A DNA stretch of 64,000 nucleotides from Gadus chalcogrammus (GCF_026213295.1 NC_079414.1:11658362-11722361); one strand, 5' to 3'. Positions 1-14,575 are shown, counted from the stretch's first letter. Numbers and translations are program-made. The notes: generated by a model from the letters alone, not told the origin.

Positions 1-3000
1 TAGTCGTTGTTGGTGCGGCAGTTGTCGTTGTTGGTGCAGCAGTTGTTGTCGTTGGTGCAGCAGTTGTCGTCGTTGGTGCTGCAGTAGTAGTTGTGGGTGC
101 AGCAGTTGTCGTTGTTGGTGCCACAGTTGTTGTTGTGGGTGAAGCAGTTGTTGTTGTTGGTGCTACAGTCGTGGTTGTTGGTGCAGCAGTTGTCGTTGTT
201 AGTGCCGCAGTTGTGGTTGTGGGGACAGCAGATGTCGTTGTTGGTGCCGCAGTTGTCGTTGTTGGTGCTGCAGTACTAGTTGTGGGTGCAGCAGTTGTCG
301 TTGTTGATGCAGCAGTTGTTGTTGTTGGTGCAGCAGTTGTTGTTGTTGGTGCTACAGTTGTGGTTGTTTGTGCCGCAGTCGTTGTTGTTGGTGCAGCAGT
401 TGTTGTTGTTGGTGCTACAGTTGTCGTTGTTGGGGCAGCAGTTGTCGTCGTTGTTGCAGCAGTTGTTGTCGTTGGTGCAGCCGTTGTTGTTGTTGGTGCA
501 GCCGTTGTTGTCGTTGGTGCAGCTGTTGTCGTTGTTGGTGAAGCAGTTGTCGTCGTTGGTGCTGCAGTTGTTGTCGTTGGTGCAGCAGTCGTCGTCGTTG
601 GTGCAGCAGTAGTAGTTGTGGGTGCAGCAGTTGTCGTTGTTGGTGCCGCAGTTGTTGTTGTTGGTGCTACAGTTGTAGTCGTTGGTGCAGCAGTTGTCGT
701 CGTTGGTGCGGCAGTTGTTGTCGTTGGTGCAGCAGTCGTCGGTGCTGCAGTTGTTGTTGGTGAAGCAGTTGTTGTTGTTGGTGCTACAGTTGTCGTTGTT
801 GGGGCAGCAGTTGTCGTCGTTGGTGCAGCAGTTGTAGTTGTTGGTGCTGCAGTTGTTGTCGTTGGTGCAGCAGTCGTCGTCGTTGGTGCTGTAGTAGTTG
901 TTGTTGGTGCAGCAGTCGTCGTCGTTGGTGCTGCAGTAGTAGTTGTGGGTGCAGCAGTTGTTGTTGGGGCAGCAGTTGTTGTTGTTGGTGCCGCAGTTGT
1001 TGTTGGGGCAGCAGTTGTTGTTGTTGGTACCGCAGTTGTCGTTGTTGGGGCAGCAGTTGTCGTTGTTGGTGCTACAGTTGTAGTCGTTGGTGCAGCAGTT
1101 GTCGTCGTTGGTGCTGCAGTACTAGTTGTGGGTGCAGCAGTTGTCGTTGTTGGTGCCGCAGTTGTTGTTGGTGCAGCTGTTGTCGTTGTTGGTGAAGCAG
1201 TTGTCGTCGTTGGTGCTGCAGTTGTCGTTGGTGCAGCAGTCGTCGTCGTTGGTGCTGCAGTAGTAGTTGTGGGTGCAGCAGTTGTCGTTGTTGGTGCCGC
1301 AGTTGTTGTTGGTGAAGCAGTTGTTGTTGTTGGTGCTACAGTTGTCGTTGTTGGGGCAGCAGTTGTCGTCGTTGGTGCAGCAGTTGTAGTTGTTGGTGAA
1401 GCAGTTGTTGTCGTTGGTGCTGCAGTTGTCGTTGGTGCAGCAGTCGTCGTCGTTGGTGCTGTAGTAGTTGTTGTGGGTGCAGCAGTTGTTGTTGTTGGTG
1501 AAGCAGTTGTTGTTGGTGCTACAGTTGTGGTTGTTGGTGCAGCAGTTGTGGTTGTTGGTGCAGCAGTTGTGGTTGTTGGAGCTGCAGCTGTAGTTGTTGG
1601 GGCAGCAGTTGTCGTTGTTGGTGCCGCAGTTGTTGTTGTTGGGGCAGGAGTTGTCGTTGTTGGTACCGCAGTTGTGGTTGTTGGGGCAGCGGTTGTCGTT
1701 GTTGGTGCTACAGTTGTAGTCGTTGGTGCAGCAGTTGTTGTCGTTGGTGCTGCAGTACTAGTTGTGGGTGCAGCAGTTGTCGTTGTTGGTGCCGCAGTTG
1801 TTGTTGTTGGTGCAGCTGTTGTCGTTGTTGGTGAAGCAGTTGTCGTCGTTGGTGCTGCAGTTGTCGTTGGTGCAGCAGTCGTCGTGGTTGGTGCTGCAGT
1901 AGTAGTTGTGGGTGCAGCAGTCGTCGTGGTTGGTGCTGCATTAGTAGTTGTGGGTGCAGCAGTTGTCGTTGTTGGTGCCGCAGTTGTTGTTGGTGAAGCA
2001 GTTGTTGTTGTTGGTGCTACAGTTGTCGTTGTTGGGGCAGCAGTTGTCGTCGTTGGTGCAGCAGTTGTAGTTGTTGGTGAAGCAGTTGTTGTCGTTGGTG
2101 CTGCAGTTGTTGTCGTTGGTGCGGCAGTCGTCGTCGTTGGTGCTGTAGTAGTTGTTGTGGGTGCGGCAGTTGTTGTTGTTGGTGAAGCAGTTGTTGTTGG
2201 TGCTACAGTTGTGGTTGTTGGTGCAGCAGTTGTGGTTGTTGGTGCAGCAGTTGTGGTTGTTGGAGCTGCAGCTGTAGTTGTTGGGGCAGCAGTTGTCGTT
2301 GTTGGTGCCGCAGTTGTTGTTGTTGGGGCAGGAGTTGTCGTTGTTGGTACCAGCAGTTGTGGTTGTTGGGGCAGCGGTTGTCGTTGTTGGTGCTACAGTT
2401 GTAGTCGTTGGTGCAGCAGTTGTTGTCGTTGGTGCTGCAGTAGTAGTTGTTGGTGCAGCAGTTGTCGTTGTTGGTTCCGCAGTTGTTGTTGTTGGGGCAG
2501 CAGTTGTTGTTGTTGGTACCGCAGTTGTCGTTGTTGGGGCAGCAGTTGTAGTCGTTGGTGAAGCAGTTGTCGTCGTTGGTGCTGCAGTACTAGTTGTGGG
2601 TGCAGCAGTTGTCGTTGTTGGTGCCGCAGTTGTTGTTGTTGGTGCAGCTGTTGTCGTTGTTGGTGAAGCAGTTGTCGTCGTTGGTGCTGCAGTTGTTGTC
2701 GTTGTTGGTGAAGCAGTTGTCGTCGTTGGTGCTGCAGTTGTAGTTGTGGGTGCAGCAGTTGTCGTTGTTCGTGCCGCAGTTGTTGTTGGTGAAGCAGTTG
2801 TTGTTGTTGGTGCTAAAGTTGTCGTTGTTGGGGCAGCAGTTGTCGTCGTTGGTGCAGCAGTTGTAGTTGTTGGTGAAGCAGTTGTCGTCGTTGGTGCAGC
2901 AGCAGTCGTCGTCGTTGGGGCAGGAGTTGTCGTTGTTGGTGAAGCAGTTGTTGTTTGTGCTACAGTTGTGGTTGTTGGTGCAGCAGTTGTGGTTGTTGGT

Positions 3001-6000
3001 GCAGCAGTTGTGGTTGTTGGAGCCGCAGTTGTTGTTTGTGCTACAGTTGTCGTTGTTGGTGCTACAGTTGTAGTCGTTGGTGCAGCAGTTGTTGTCGTTG
3101 GTGCTGCAGTACTAGTTGTGTGTGCAGCAGTTGTCGTTGTTGGTGCCGCAGTTGTTGTTGTTGGTGCAGCAGTTGTTGTTGTTGGTGCTACAGTTGTGGT
3201 TGTTGGTGCAGCAGTTGTGGTGGTTGGTGCCGCAGTCGTTGTTGTTGGTGCAGCAGTTGTTGTTGTTGGTGCGACAGTTGTCGTTGTTGGTGCTGCAGTT
3301 GTCGTTGTTGGTTCCGCAGTTGTTGTTGTTGGTGAAGCAGTTGTTGTTGGTGCTACAGTTGTGGTTGTTGGTGAAGCAGTTGTCGTTGTCGGTGCAGCAG
3401 TTGTCGTTGTTGGTGCAGAAGATGCTGTTGTTGGTGCAGCTGTTGTCGTTGTTGGTGCAGCAGTTGTCGTCGTTGGTGCAGCAGTTGTCGTCGTTGGTGC
3501 AGCAGTTGTCGTCGTTGGTGCAGCAGTTGTTGTAGTTGGTGCAGCAGTTGTCGTCGTTGGTGCAGCAGGAGTTGTCGTTTGTGCAGCAGTCGTCGTCGTT
3601 GGTGCTGTAGTAGTAGTTGTGGGTGCAGCAGTTGTCGTTGTTGGTGCCGCAGTTGTTGTTGTTGGTGCTACAGTTGTAGTCGTTGGTGCAGCAGTTGTCG
3701 TCGTTGGTGCGGCAGTTGTTGTCGTTGGTGCAGCAGTCGTCGTCGTTGGTGCTGCAGTTGTTGTTGGTGAAGCAGTTGTTGTTGTTGGTGCTACAGTTGT
3801 CGTTGTTGGGGCAGCAGTTGTCGTCGTTGGTGCAGCAGTTGTAGTTGTTGGTGCTGCAGTTGTTGTCGTTGGTGCAGCAGTCGTCGTCGTTGGTGCTGTA
3901 GTAGTTGTTGTTGGTGCAGCAGTCGTCGTCGTTGGTGCTGCAGTAGTAGTTGTGGGTGCAGCAGTTGTTGTTGTTGGTGCCGCAGTTGTTGTTGTTGGTG
4001 GAGCAGTTGTTGTTGTTGGGACAGCAGTTGTCGTTGTTGGTACCGCGGTTGTGGTTGTTGGGGCAGCAGTTGTCGTTGTTGGTGCTACAGTTGTAGTCGT
4101 TAGTGCAGCAGTTGTCGTTGTTGGGGCCGCAGTTGTAGTTGTTGGTGCAGCAGTTGTCGTTGTTGATTCCGCAGTTGTTGTTGTTGGTGCAGCCGTTGTT
4201 GTTGTTGGTGCAGCCGTTGTCGTCGTTGGTGTAGCTGTTGTCGTTGTAGGTGCAGTAGTTGTAGTTGTTGGTGCAGCAGTTGTTGTCGTTGGTGCAGCAG
4301 TCGTCGTCGTTGGTGCTGCAGTACTAGTTGTGGGTGCAGCAGTTGTCGTCGTTGGTGTAGCTGTTGTCGTTGTTGGTGAAGCAGTTGTCGTCTTTGATGC
4401 TGCAGTTGTTGTGGTTAGTGCAGCAGTTGTCGTTGTTGGTGCAGCAGTTGTCGTTGTTGGTGGAGCAGTTGTCGTTGTTGGTGCAGCAGTTGTCGTTGTT
4501 GGTGCAGCAGTTGTCGTTGTCGGTGCAGCAGTTGTTGTCGTTGGTGCAGCAGTTGTTGTCGTAGGTGCAGCAGTTGTTGTCGTAGGTGCAGCAGTTGTTG
4601 TCGTTGGTGCAGCAGTTGTTGTCGTTGGTGCAGCAGTTGTAGTTGTTGGTGCAGCAGTTGTTGTCGTTGGTGCAGCAGTCGTCGTCGTTGGTGCTGCAGT
4701 ACTAGTTGTGGGTGCAGCAGTTGTCGGCGTTGGTGTAGCTGTTGTCGTTGTTGGTGAAGCAGTTGTCGTCTTTGATGCTGCAGTTGTTGTGGTTAGTGCA
4801 GCAGTTGTAGTTGTTGGTGCCGCAGTTGTTGTTGTTGGTGGAGCAGTTGTTGTTGTTGGGGCAGCAGTTGTCGTTGTTGTTACCGCGGTTGTGGTTGTTG
4901 GGGCAGCAGTTGTCGTTGTTGGTGCTACAGTTGTAGTCGTTGGTGCAGCAGTTGTCGTCGTTGGTGCTGCAGTAGTAGTTGTGGGTGCAGCAGTTGTCGT
5001 TGTTGGTGCCGCAGTTGTTGTTGTTGGTGCAGCAGTTGTCGTTGTTAGTGCCGCAGTTGTGGTTGTGGGGACAGCAGATGTCGTTGTTGGTGCCGCAGTT
5101 GTCGTTGTTGGTGCTGCAGTACTAGTTGTGGGTGCAGCAGTTGTCGTTGTTGATGCAGCAGTTGTTGTTGTTGGTGCAGCAGTTGTTGTTGTTGGTGCTA
5201 CAGTTGTGGTTGTTTGTGCCGCAGTCGTTGTTGTTGGTGCAGCAGTTGTTGTTGTTGGTGCTACAGTTGTCGTTGTTGGGGCAGCAGTTGTCGTCGTTGT
5301 TGCAGCAGTTGTTGTCGTTGGTGCAGCCGTTGTTGTTGGTGCAGCCGTTGTTGTCGTTGGTGCAGCTGTTGTCGTTGTTGGTGAAGCAGTTGTCGTCGTT
5401 GGTGCTGCAGTTGTTGTCGTTGGTGCAGCAGTCGTCGTCGTTGGTGCTGCAGTAGTAGTTGTGGGTGCAGCAGTTGTCGTTGTTGGTGCCGCAGTTGTTG
5501 TTGTTGGTGCTACAGTTGTAGTCGTTGGTGCAGCAGTTGTCGTCGTTGGTGCGGCAGTTGTTGTCGTTGGTGCAGCAGTCGTCGTCGTTGGTGCTGCAGT
5601 TGTTGTTGGTGAAGCAGTTGTTGTTGTTGGTGCTACAGTTGTCGTTGTTGGGGCAGCAGTTGTCGTCGTTGGTGCAGCAGTTGTAGTTGTTGGTGCTGCA
5701 GTTGTTGTCGTTGGTGCAGCAGTCGTCGTCGTTGGTGCTGTAGTAGTTGTTGTTGGTGCAGCAGTCGTCGTCGTTGGTGCTGCAGTAGTAGTTGTGGGTG
5801 CAGCAGTTGTTGTTGTTGGTGGAGCAGTTGTTGTTGTTGGGACAGCAGTTGTCGTTGTTGGTACCGCGGTTGTGGTTGTTGGGGCAGCAGTTGTCGTTGT
5901 TGGTGCTACAGTTGTAGTCGTTAGTGCAGCAGTTGTCGTTGTTGGGGCCGCAGTTGTAGTTGTTGGTGCAGCAGTTGTTGTTGTTGATTCCGCAGTTGTT

Positions 6001-8020
6001 GTTGTTGGTGCAGCCGTTGTTGTTGTTGGTGCAGCCGTTGTCGTCGTTGGTGTAGCTGTTGTCGTTGTAGGTGCAGTAGTTGTAGTTGTTGGTGCAGCAG
6101 TTGTTGTCGTTGGTGCAGCAGTCGTCGTCGTTGGTGCTGCAGTACTAGTTGTGGGTGCAGCAGTTGTCGTCGTTGGTGTAGCTGTTGTCGTTGTTGGTGA
6201 AGCAGTTGTCGTCTTTGATGCTGCAGTTGTTGTGGTTAGTGCAGCAGTTGTCGTTGTTGGTGCAGCAGTTGTCGTTGTTGGTGGAGCAGTTGTCGTTGTT
6301 GGTGCAGCAGTTGTCGTTGTTGCTGCAGCAGTTGTCGTTGTCGGTGCAGCAGTTGTTGTCGTTGGTGCAGCAGTTGTTGTCGTAGGTGCAGCAGTTGTTG
6401 TCGTAGGTGCAGCAGTTGTTGTCGTTGGTGCAGCAGTTGTAGTTGTTGGTGCAGCAGTTGTTGTCATTGGTGCAGCAGTCGTCGTCGTTGGTGCTGCAGT
6501 ACTAGTTGTGGGTGCAGCAGTTGTCGTCGTTGGTGTAGCTGTTGTCGTTGTTGGTGAAGCAGTTGTCGTCTTTGATGCTGCAGTTGTTGTGGTTAGTGCA
6601 GCAGTTGTAGTTGTTGGTGCCGCAGTTGTTGTTGTTGGTGGAGCAGTTGTTGTTGTTGGGGCAGCAGTTGTCGTTGTTGGTACCGCGGTTGTGGTTGTTG
6701 GGGCAGCAGTTGTCGTTGTTGGTGCTACAGTTGTAGTCGTTGGTGCAGCAGTTGTCGTCGTTGGTACTGCAGTAGTAGTTGTGGGTGCAGCAGTTGTCGT
6801 TGTTGGTGCCGCAGTTGTTGTTGTTGGTGCAGCCTTTGTCGTTGTTGGTGCTACAGTTGTAGTCGTTGGTGCAGCAGTTGTAGTCGCTGGTGCTGCAGTA
6901 CTAGTTGTGGGTGCAGCAGTTGTCATTGTTGGTGCCGCAGTTGTTGTTGTTGGTGCAGCAGTTGTTGTTGTTGGTGCTACAGTTGTGGTTGTTGGTGCAG
7001 CAGTTGTGGTGGTTAGTGCTGCAGTCGTTGTTGTTGGTGCAGCAGTTGTTGTTGTTGGTGCTACAGTTGTCGTTGCTGGTGCAGCAGTTGTCGTCGTTGG
7101 TTCCGCAGTTGTTGTTGTTGGTGCAGCCGTTGTTGTCGTCGGTGCAGCAGTTGTAGTTGTTGGTGCAGCAGTTGTAGTTGTTGGTGCAGCAGTTGTCGTC
7201 GTTGGTGAAGCAGTTGTGGTTGTTGGAGCAGCAGTTGTCGTTGCTGGTGCAGCATTTGTCGTTGTTGGTTCCGCAGTTGTTGTTGTTGGTGCAGCCGTTT
7301 TTGTCGTTGGTGCAGCAGTTGTAGTTGTTGGTGCGGCAGTTGTAGTTGTTGGTGCAGCAGTTGTCGTCGTTGGTGAAGCAGTTGTGGTTGTTGGTGCAGC
7401 AGTTGTAGTTGTTGGTGCAGCAGTTGTCGTCGTTGGTGAAGCAGTTGTGGTTGTTGGTGCAGCAGTTGTAGTTGTTGGTGCAGCAGTTGTCGTCGTTGGT
7501 GGAGCAGTTGTGGTCGTTGGAGCAGCAGTTGTGGTTGTTGGAGCTGCAGTTGTCGTTGTTGGTGCAGCAGTTGTAGTTGTTGGTGCAGCAGTTGTCGTCA
7601 ATGGTGCAGCAGTTGTAGTTGTTGGTGCAGCAGTTGTCGTCGTTGGTGGAGTAGTTGTGGTTGTTGGAGAAGCAGTTGTCGTTGTTGGTGCAGCAGTTGT
7701 GGTTGTTGGAGCTGCAGTTGTTGTCGTTGGTGCAGCAGTGGTAGTTGTTGGTGCAGCAGTTGTCGTCGTTGGTGGAGCAGTTGTAGTTGTTGGTGCAGCA
7801 GTTGTAGTAGTTGTTGGTGCAGCAGTTGATGTCGTTGGTGCAGCAGATGTAGCTGTTGGTTCAGCAGTTGTCGTCGTTGGTGGAGCAGTTGTTGTCGTTG
7901 GTTCAGCCGTTGTTATCGTTGGTGCAGCAGTTGCCATTGTTGGTCCTGCAGTCGTTGTTGCTGGTCCTGTCGTTCTTGTTGTTGATCCTACAGATGTCGT
8001 TGTGGTTGCTTCATTGCTAC
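1..8020 (-). repeat. 21-bp coding tandem repeat with large internal duplications
   Basis: This is the repeat body of the left-hand mucin gene. Besides the 21-bp unit there are long-range copies. The block at about 190-960 recurs at about 5035-5800 (offset about 4,846 bp). The block at 4100-4810 recurs at 5920-6600 (offset about 1,821 bp). The block at about 1200-1900 recurs at 1890-2590 (offset about 684 bp). Units shortened by one codon occur throughout and keep the frame. Confidence 0.9.
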
Positions 8021-8172
8021 CTATTATGGCTAGGACTGTAGTTTTGTGGAGGAAGTTTAATTGAAAATATTGCAATGAACAAAATACATTTTTTAGCCTT
8101 CTTTTGTTTCTTAATTTTCACTTTCACAAACAATTATCACTTACCAATGAAGATAAATCCAACAGCTTCCAT
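1..8172 (-). CDS. mucin-like secreted protein, giant PTTTTAA-repeat exon; 5' part, runs off the left edge
   Basis: The start codon is at 8172-8170. Exon 1 gives 28 coding bases (8172-8145) and ends at a GTAAGT donor. The 109-bp intron ends in CTACAG, and exon 2 starts at 8035 in matching phase. The joined N-terminus MEAVGFIFIVLAIIGSNEA is a typical signal peptide. An in-frame ATG four codons upstream (8184) is possible, but the paralogue at 33605 supports the inner one. Exon 2 is then an uninterrupted run of the seven-residue repeat P-T-T-T-T-A-A, with S, V, E, L and M variants and some six-residue units, dense in O-glycosylation sites. No Cys-rich or SEA part is seen, so it must lie beyond position 1. 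One extra base near 2350 breaks the frame; left of it the repeat continues in another frame to position 1. Family known: mucin-type PTS domain. Role as surface or mucus glycoprotein is inferred. Confidence 0.72.
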
Positions 8173-8184
8173 GTTCCTTGGCAT

Positions 8185-9026
8185 TCGAGTTGAGCCTTTT
8201 GAAAAAAATCACATGTTTTTGTAGCACTTCAGAATAATTACCATCTTGATGCATTATAACATGGTAGTGAGTAGAGTTTTGCTCCTGCCTACATACTTAT
8301 TACTAAGCCACTCATAATCAGTAATACGGATGTCACAATCTCTGTGTCCGTCAATCTACCTATCGAGTCTTAAAAACAAGATGGCGTCGATGAGTGAACT
8401 ACTGATGGTATTGTGTGTATAAAGTATCCTTTTTAGTAAACAATCTGTACACTTACAAAGTTATCAATGCCTCGTTTTATATGTTAAATCCCTTTTTATA
8501 CTGCCAAAGTAGTGTCGGGCTACTTCTAGCCTTTTAAGTGGTTTAAAATAGCCATTTAGTTTTTAGCATAACACATGCCCCTATCGTTCCAAGTTTATAG
8601 TGTTTTCATTGAATCGGCTAAAAACAGCCAACTGAAGAATGCGCTTTTTTGCTCCAAAACTAACGTTCCAACTCGTTATCATACCAAACATATCCCAAAT
8701 CAATTTTACACAGGATTTATCCTTTAAGATAAACTCAGGTAAAAGTTAAACTCATGCTTCCAAACAGCATTAATTAATCAGCCAGCCTTTGATTGTCCAA
8801 TCTCAATGCTCAATAAGTATAACATTTCCTCACTTTAGAATGTTCTTTGACGCAAAAACGTAACAAATGCTTTCTAACTACCTGAACTTATCATGAGTTG
8901 CAGCATAATTAGTGTTCTATAATGCATTGTTAACAGATAGTTAATAGATTTTGAATCATTAGCATTATAAATGCTCGAATAAACCATTGGCATATTATCT
9001 TATTAATAATGTTTAAAGTCCAAAGC
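8185..9026. other. intergenic, nothing recognised
   Basis: AT-rich sequence upstream of the left-hand mucin gene. It should hold that gene's promoter, but no TATA box or other element is convincing. No open frame of interest on either strand. Confidence 0.4.
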
Positions 9027-9764
9027 AGTGACGGACTGGACGGTCTGGCAGATGCCAGAGGGGCCGCGGCCTCTCGTGGGCCGTTTGGGCCGGCCAATCA
9101 CGGGGCGGCATGCTTGTCGGGTTCGTGCAGCCGCTTCGTCGCAACGCGGCCCCACATTATCTCTTGGCCCAGGCCCACTATCAAGCATCTATAGAGTTAG
9201 AAGCAAATTAGCCATTTGTCTCTAAATCCCTATTCATGCTATATAATAGGAAACGAATCAGTATTTATACCAGATATGAGTGTCTATATACTACAGCCAT
9301 GGTTGCCCTTAATATTTACATTGGTCTACTGTATTTTTAATTTTATTATTTGTTTAGGCCTACAAAAGTGACTTGTTTACAAAACAATGACTTCTGGGAA
9401 TTTCAAAACCAAATCAGACCGCGTCTGCGTATAGGGGGTTGTTGGAAGTTGGAAGTTGGAGGATACCAGAGTCTGCTGGTATCTTCCAACTCGTAGCACC
9501 AGCGCTAGCACTAATGTTCAAGACACTGAACAAACAGACCAGGGAGTAAGACAGGAGGACAGTGAGGAACAGTGAGGACAGTCAGTCTTTATGCAGGTTA
9601 AAGTTAGAGAGTTCATCACCAATGGGGCTACAAAAGTGCGTGTTATTTCCGTGCATGTGAAGTTATATCTGTGTGCTGCGGGCACGCGCGTGCGTGCGCG
9701 TCCCCGTGTGGGCCGCTGGTGGGTGAAAATGCAAGGGCAGTTTTTTAATCCCGGTCCGTCACTG
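9027..9764. mobile_element. non-autonomous hAT-like element
   Basis: The ends are inverted copies of CAGTGACGGAC (11 bp). The inside is GC-rich with no transposase frame. The flanks (gtccaaag and gcatagat) do not match, so no target duplication is left; the hAT assignment rests on the CAGTG-type end only. Confidence 0.5.
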
Positions 9765-9911
9765 GCATAGATCGTTCAATCATCGGACAAGACGGTCGGG
9801 GGCGGGGTAACATGGGGTAACGCATAAAAAAAGAAAGAAAACAAGCTATGGAGATTATGGAGATTCAGCGTGCTGCCCTCGTTGTGCTTATACTGATTGG
9901 TTTCATACAGT

Positions 9912-11593
9912 CAGGGACGTTCTTCGGGGGGGGGGGGGGGGTAAATTAGGATGATTCCAGGGGCGCAGCACTGACGGAGGCGCCCCAGAGGACACTGGTG
10001 GTATTATTAATGCAAAAAAATAATAATTAAATCCTCAAATGAAGGTGGTTTGTTTCGTTGTTTTGTTGTTGTTTGTTTCTCCATTTATACAAAATCATTA
10101 GAAAGTCTTCACCCTATTATCACCCCTCTCGTTTGTCATTATTTGGTACAGCCCCAGTCGCTACTGCAGAGCAAAGTAGCAGCCAGGCAGATCATTGTGA
10201 AGGAAGTGCAGACTGCTAGTGTCTTAAACTAGCAGTCTAAAGTCAGTTTGTGTGTATCCCGGTCTGTGAAATGAAGAAGTCAGGTTGTCAGGGGAGGAAA
10301 GAGAGGAAAGAGAGAGAGGAAAGAGCTCAAAGCGGTCGACAGTTCGTCACCCAGTTTGTTACCAAGAAACTTTCCCAGCAACCTGATAACAAGCCTAGCC
10401 TAGCAGCTAGCGCTACTGTAGCTAAAATAATTACAGCCTGCACTGGATGATAAAACTGAAAAGATCGTTTGCATTACCATTCACATGATATCCAATAGCC
10501 TACCTATCTACAAAAAGCCTACATTATTTTTACAAGTCGAGCGGACTATTTAATATCTCCCGTATGCAGGCGTTGCCAAGCAACATGGCCGTAGTGTCTT
10601 CATAGGGTCAACGTCTTTCCTAGGCGTAAAGTAACACTTTTTAACCAAACCCTCCAGCCAATCAGAATCGAGTATTCACCCAGAGTCCCAGACCATGGTA
10701 TAAATCGAGATAATGCAATGATTAACATTCCATACTGCTTGATGCACTGATGCACTTCTTATGACAAATGTACTTATTGTAAGTCGCTTTGGATAAAAGC
10801 GTCTGCTAAATGCCCTAAATGTAAATGTAATGCTTGCCAGCATGATAATAACATTTATGTAAACAGATTTTGAATATTTTGATTGGCTGCATTACCATAT
10901 TAGCAGACATTCAACAAAGGATACCTACATTTTAGCTGACTTTTAAGTTTTAAATCAGCTAAAATTACAAGTAGTCTACCCTTAGATTAATAGCTGCTAT
11001 TTATTGTAGGCTAATGCAGCAAATCAAAACATACAAATACATATTTAGTCATGTCCAGCTCAATCCAATCAAATAGACTGTTGACAACATTGTTTAATAT
11101 GTTCAGATAATTATGAGACATATTCTGAATTATATGATGTATCTTAGAGTCAGGGCCCTCTTCAAGCCATGATGAACCCACAGAAGAAACCAGTGAGGTT
11201 GAAATAGAAGAAGGGGAGAAGGTGGACAGTCTAGTAGAAGCAGCACTGTCACAGTCTATTATCTTATTTCTGTCTATAGTAACTACAACCCAGGTAAATG
11301 TGTAACTAAATACTAACTAACTATCTAGTGTACAAAGTAGCCTGGGTAAGTAGGTAGGTTTATCATGTTGTTATTCAGTTGTTATTCATTTTCTTCTGAT
11401 GATCATGACCACCCAAATTTGACCCAGTATTACCCAATATTGAATAATAATAAAATGTGAATGAATATTGAAATAAAAAATGTAGGCTATATATAATTTT
11501 ATTTTTTTGGAAAGTTCTTATTTTTTTTGGGTTGGGGGGGGGGCTCCATAACTGAATTATGTCAGGGACCCAAAATTCCTAGGGACGTCCCTG
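9912..11593. mobile_element. non-autonomous hAT element with perfect 8-bp target duplication CATACAGT
   Basis: Starts with CAGGGACGTTC and ends with the inverted form of CAGGGACGTCC. It is flanked on both sides by catacagt (9904-9911 and 11594-11601), the 8-bp duplication typical of hAT. The 1,682-bp interior has poly-G tracts near both ends, no transposase frame, and a LINE 3' end at about 10740-10836. Confidence 0.8.
10740..10836 (+). mobile_element. 3' end of an L2-like LINE (short relic)
   Basis: Carries the stretch aagtcgctttggataaaagc followed by an ATGTAA-type tail. This nearly matches the 3' end of the longer LINE at 38215-38310, including the preceding gatgcacttcttatgacaaa. A very short 5'-truncated copy, or capture of a LINE tail by the surrounding hAT element. 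Confidence 0.65.
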
Positions 11594-11601
11594 CATACAG
11601 T

Positions 11602-13584
<1,983 letters not shown>

Positions 13585-14158
13585 ATAGATTACATAAATA
13601 ATTTTAAATAATTATAAAATCATCCCATCGAATTGGCCTGGAATAGGCTATGGGCTCTTGTAGAACTACGTTTAAATTCGTAAGCCAATTAAAAATAAGC
13701 TGCCCAAGATAATATTTTCAATAATGCAAATATTAAATACAGACCTTGTTAAAGTTCCAAAAAGTTTGAAATCCCGTTTTCACACACAGTCGTCCAATAA
13801 TTCTTCAAGGATTCTCTTTAAACTGGTATATATCATATAGGCCTATGTGAAGGTATCCGTAACCCAACTCAAACTGTCTAGCTCACAGACAATCTGTCTT
13901 ATAAACCAGAAATAGGGGCGGTTTATTAAATATGAATAGGTATAATAACCACACATCAATTAGGTGTGCCCCTGCATTCTGTGATGGAAGAATGCAGTTT
14001 GGCCACTTGCTTTGATTCCAAGAGTCTAAAGATTTAAATACCGGCATGAAATATGAACGTGCATAGGGTGCTTTGAAGGAAGAATGCACACGTCATAGGA
14101 TTATTCAACCCGGTATCACGCCAAGGCGTAAAATAGATACGTCTGTCCACATCGCAAG

Positions 14159-14208
14159 GCGTGTTCAGGGTCACGCTTTGCCTAACCAAAGCGTCACCCT
14201 GAACACGC
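14159..14208. repeat. 22-bp hairpin with 6-base loop
   Basis: The arms 14159-14180 and 14187-14208 are inverse complements with a single mismatch around the loop cctaac. The arm contains GTTCAGGGTCACGCTTTG. The centre of a decayed foldback element is the simplest explanation. Confidence 0.7.
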
Positions 14209-14299
14209 GTCCTTCTCCATTCGAAATGAATGGGGGAATAGCACCAACAGGGGGCGATACGTTCTCCTAGCATTTGGTGAAATTGTTACGTAGCCATAT

Positions 14300-14575
14300 T
14301 AATCGTTATTATCTGAATGGGAAATGCAATATTTTAGGACAGATACACCATTAAACGTGTTTCTAATGACATTTCTAGCGAGAAATGTACATTTTCCTTG
14401 CATAATCTTCAGTCAGTGATTGTGTATGATCTTTATTAATCTTTATTATCTGAATGGGAAATGCAATATTTTAGGACCGATTCACCGTTAAACGTGTTTC
14501 TAATAACATTTCTAGCGAGAAATATACTTTTTACTTGCATAATCTTCAGTCAGTGATTGTGTCTGATCTTTAGTT
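14300..14575. repeat. tandem duplication, two units of about 136 bp
   Basis: Two near-identical units both run from tattatctgaatgggaaatg through ttaaacgtgtttctaa to cttcagtcagtgattgtgt. A shorter relic of the same sequence (aacgtgtttctaacaaga, inverted) occurs at 18042-18065. Confidence 0.85.

Noticed and set aside
1708..1941. Minus-strand Gln/Leu/His-rich frames within the repeats
   Set aside because: Shifted readings of the CAACAGC-type repeat, without any splice or start support.
93..8064. Very long plus-strand open frames of Gly-Ala-Ala-Val-Val-Val-Val (822 and 1,928 codons)
   Set aside because: They are the complement of the Thr/Pro mucin repeat. A 21-bp unit without stop on either strand stays open in several frames. 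No signal peptide or splice sites support the plus strand, while the minus strand has both.
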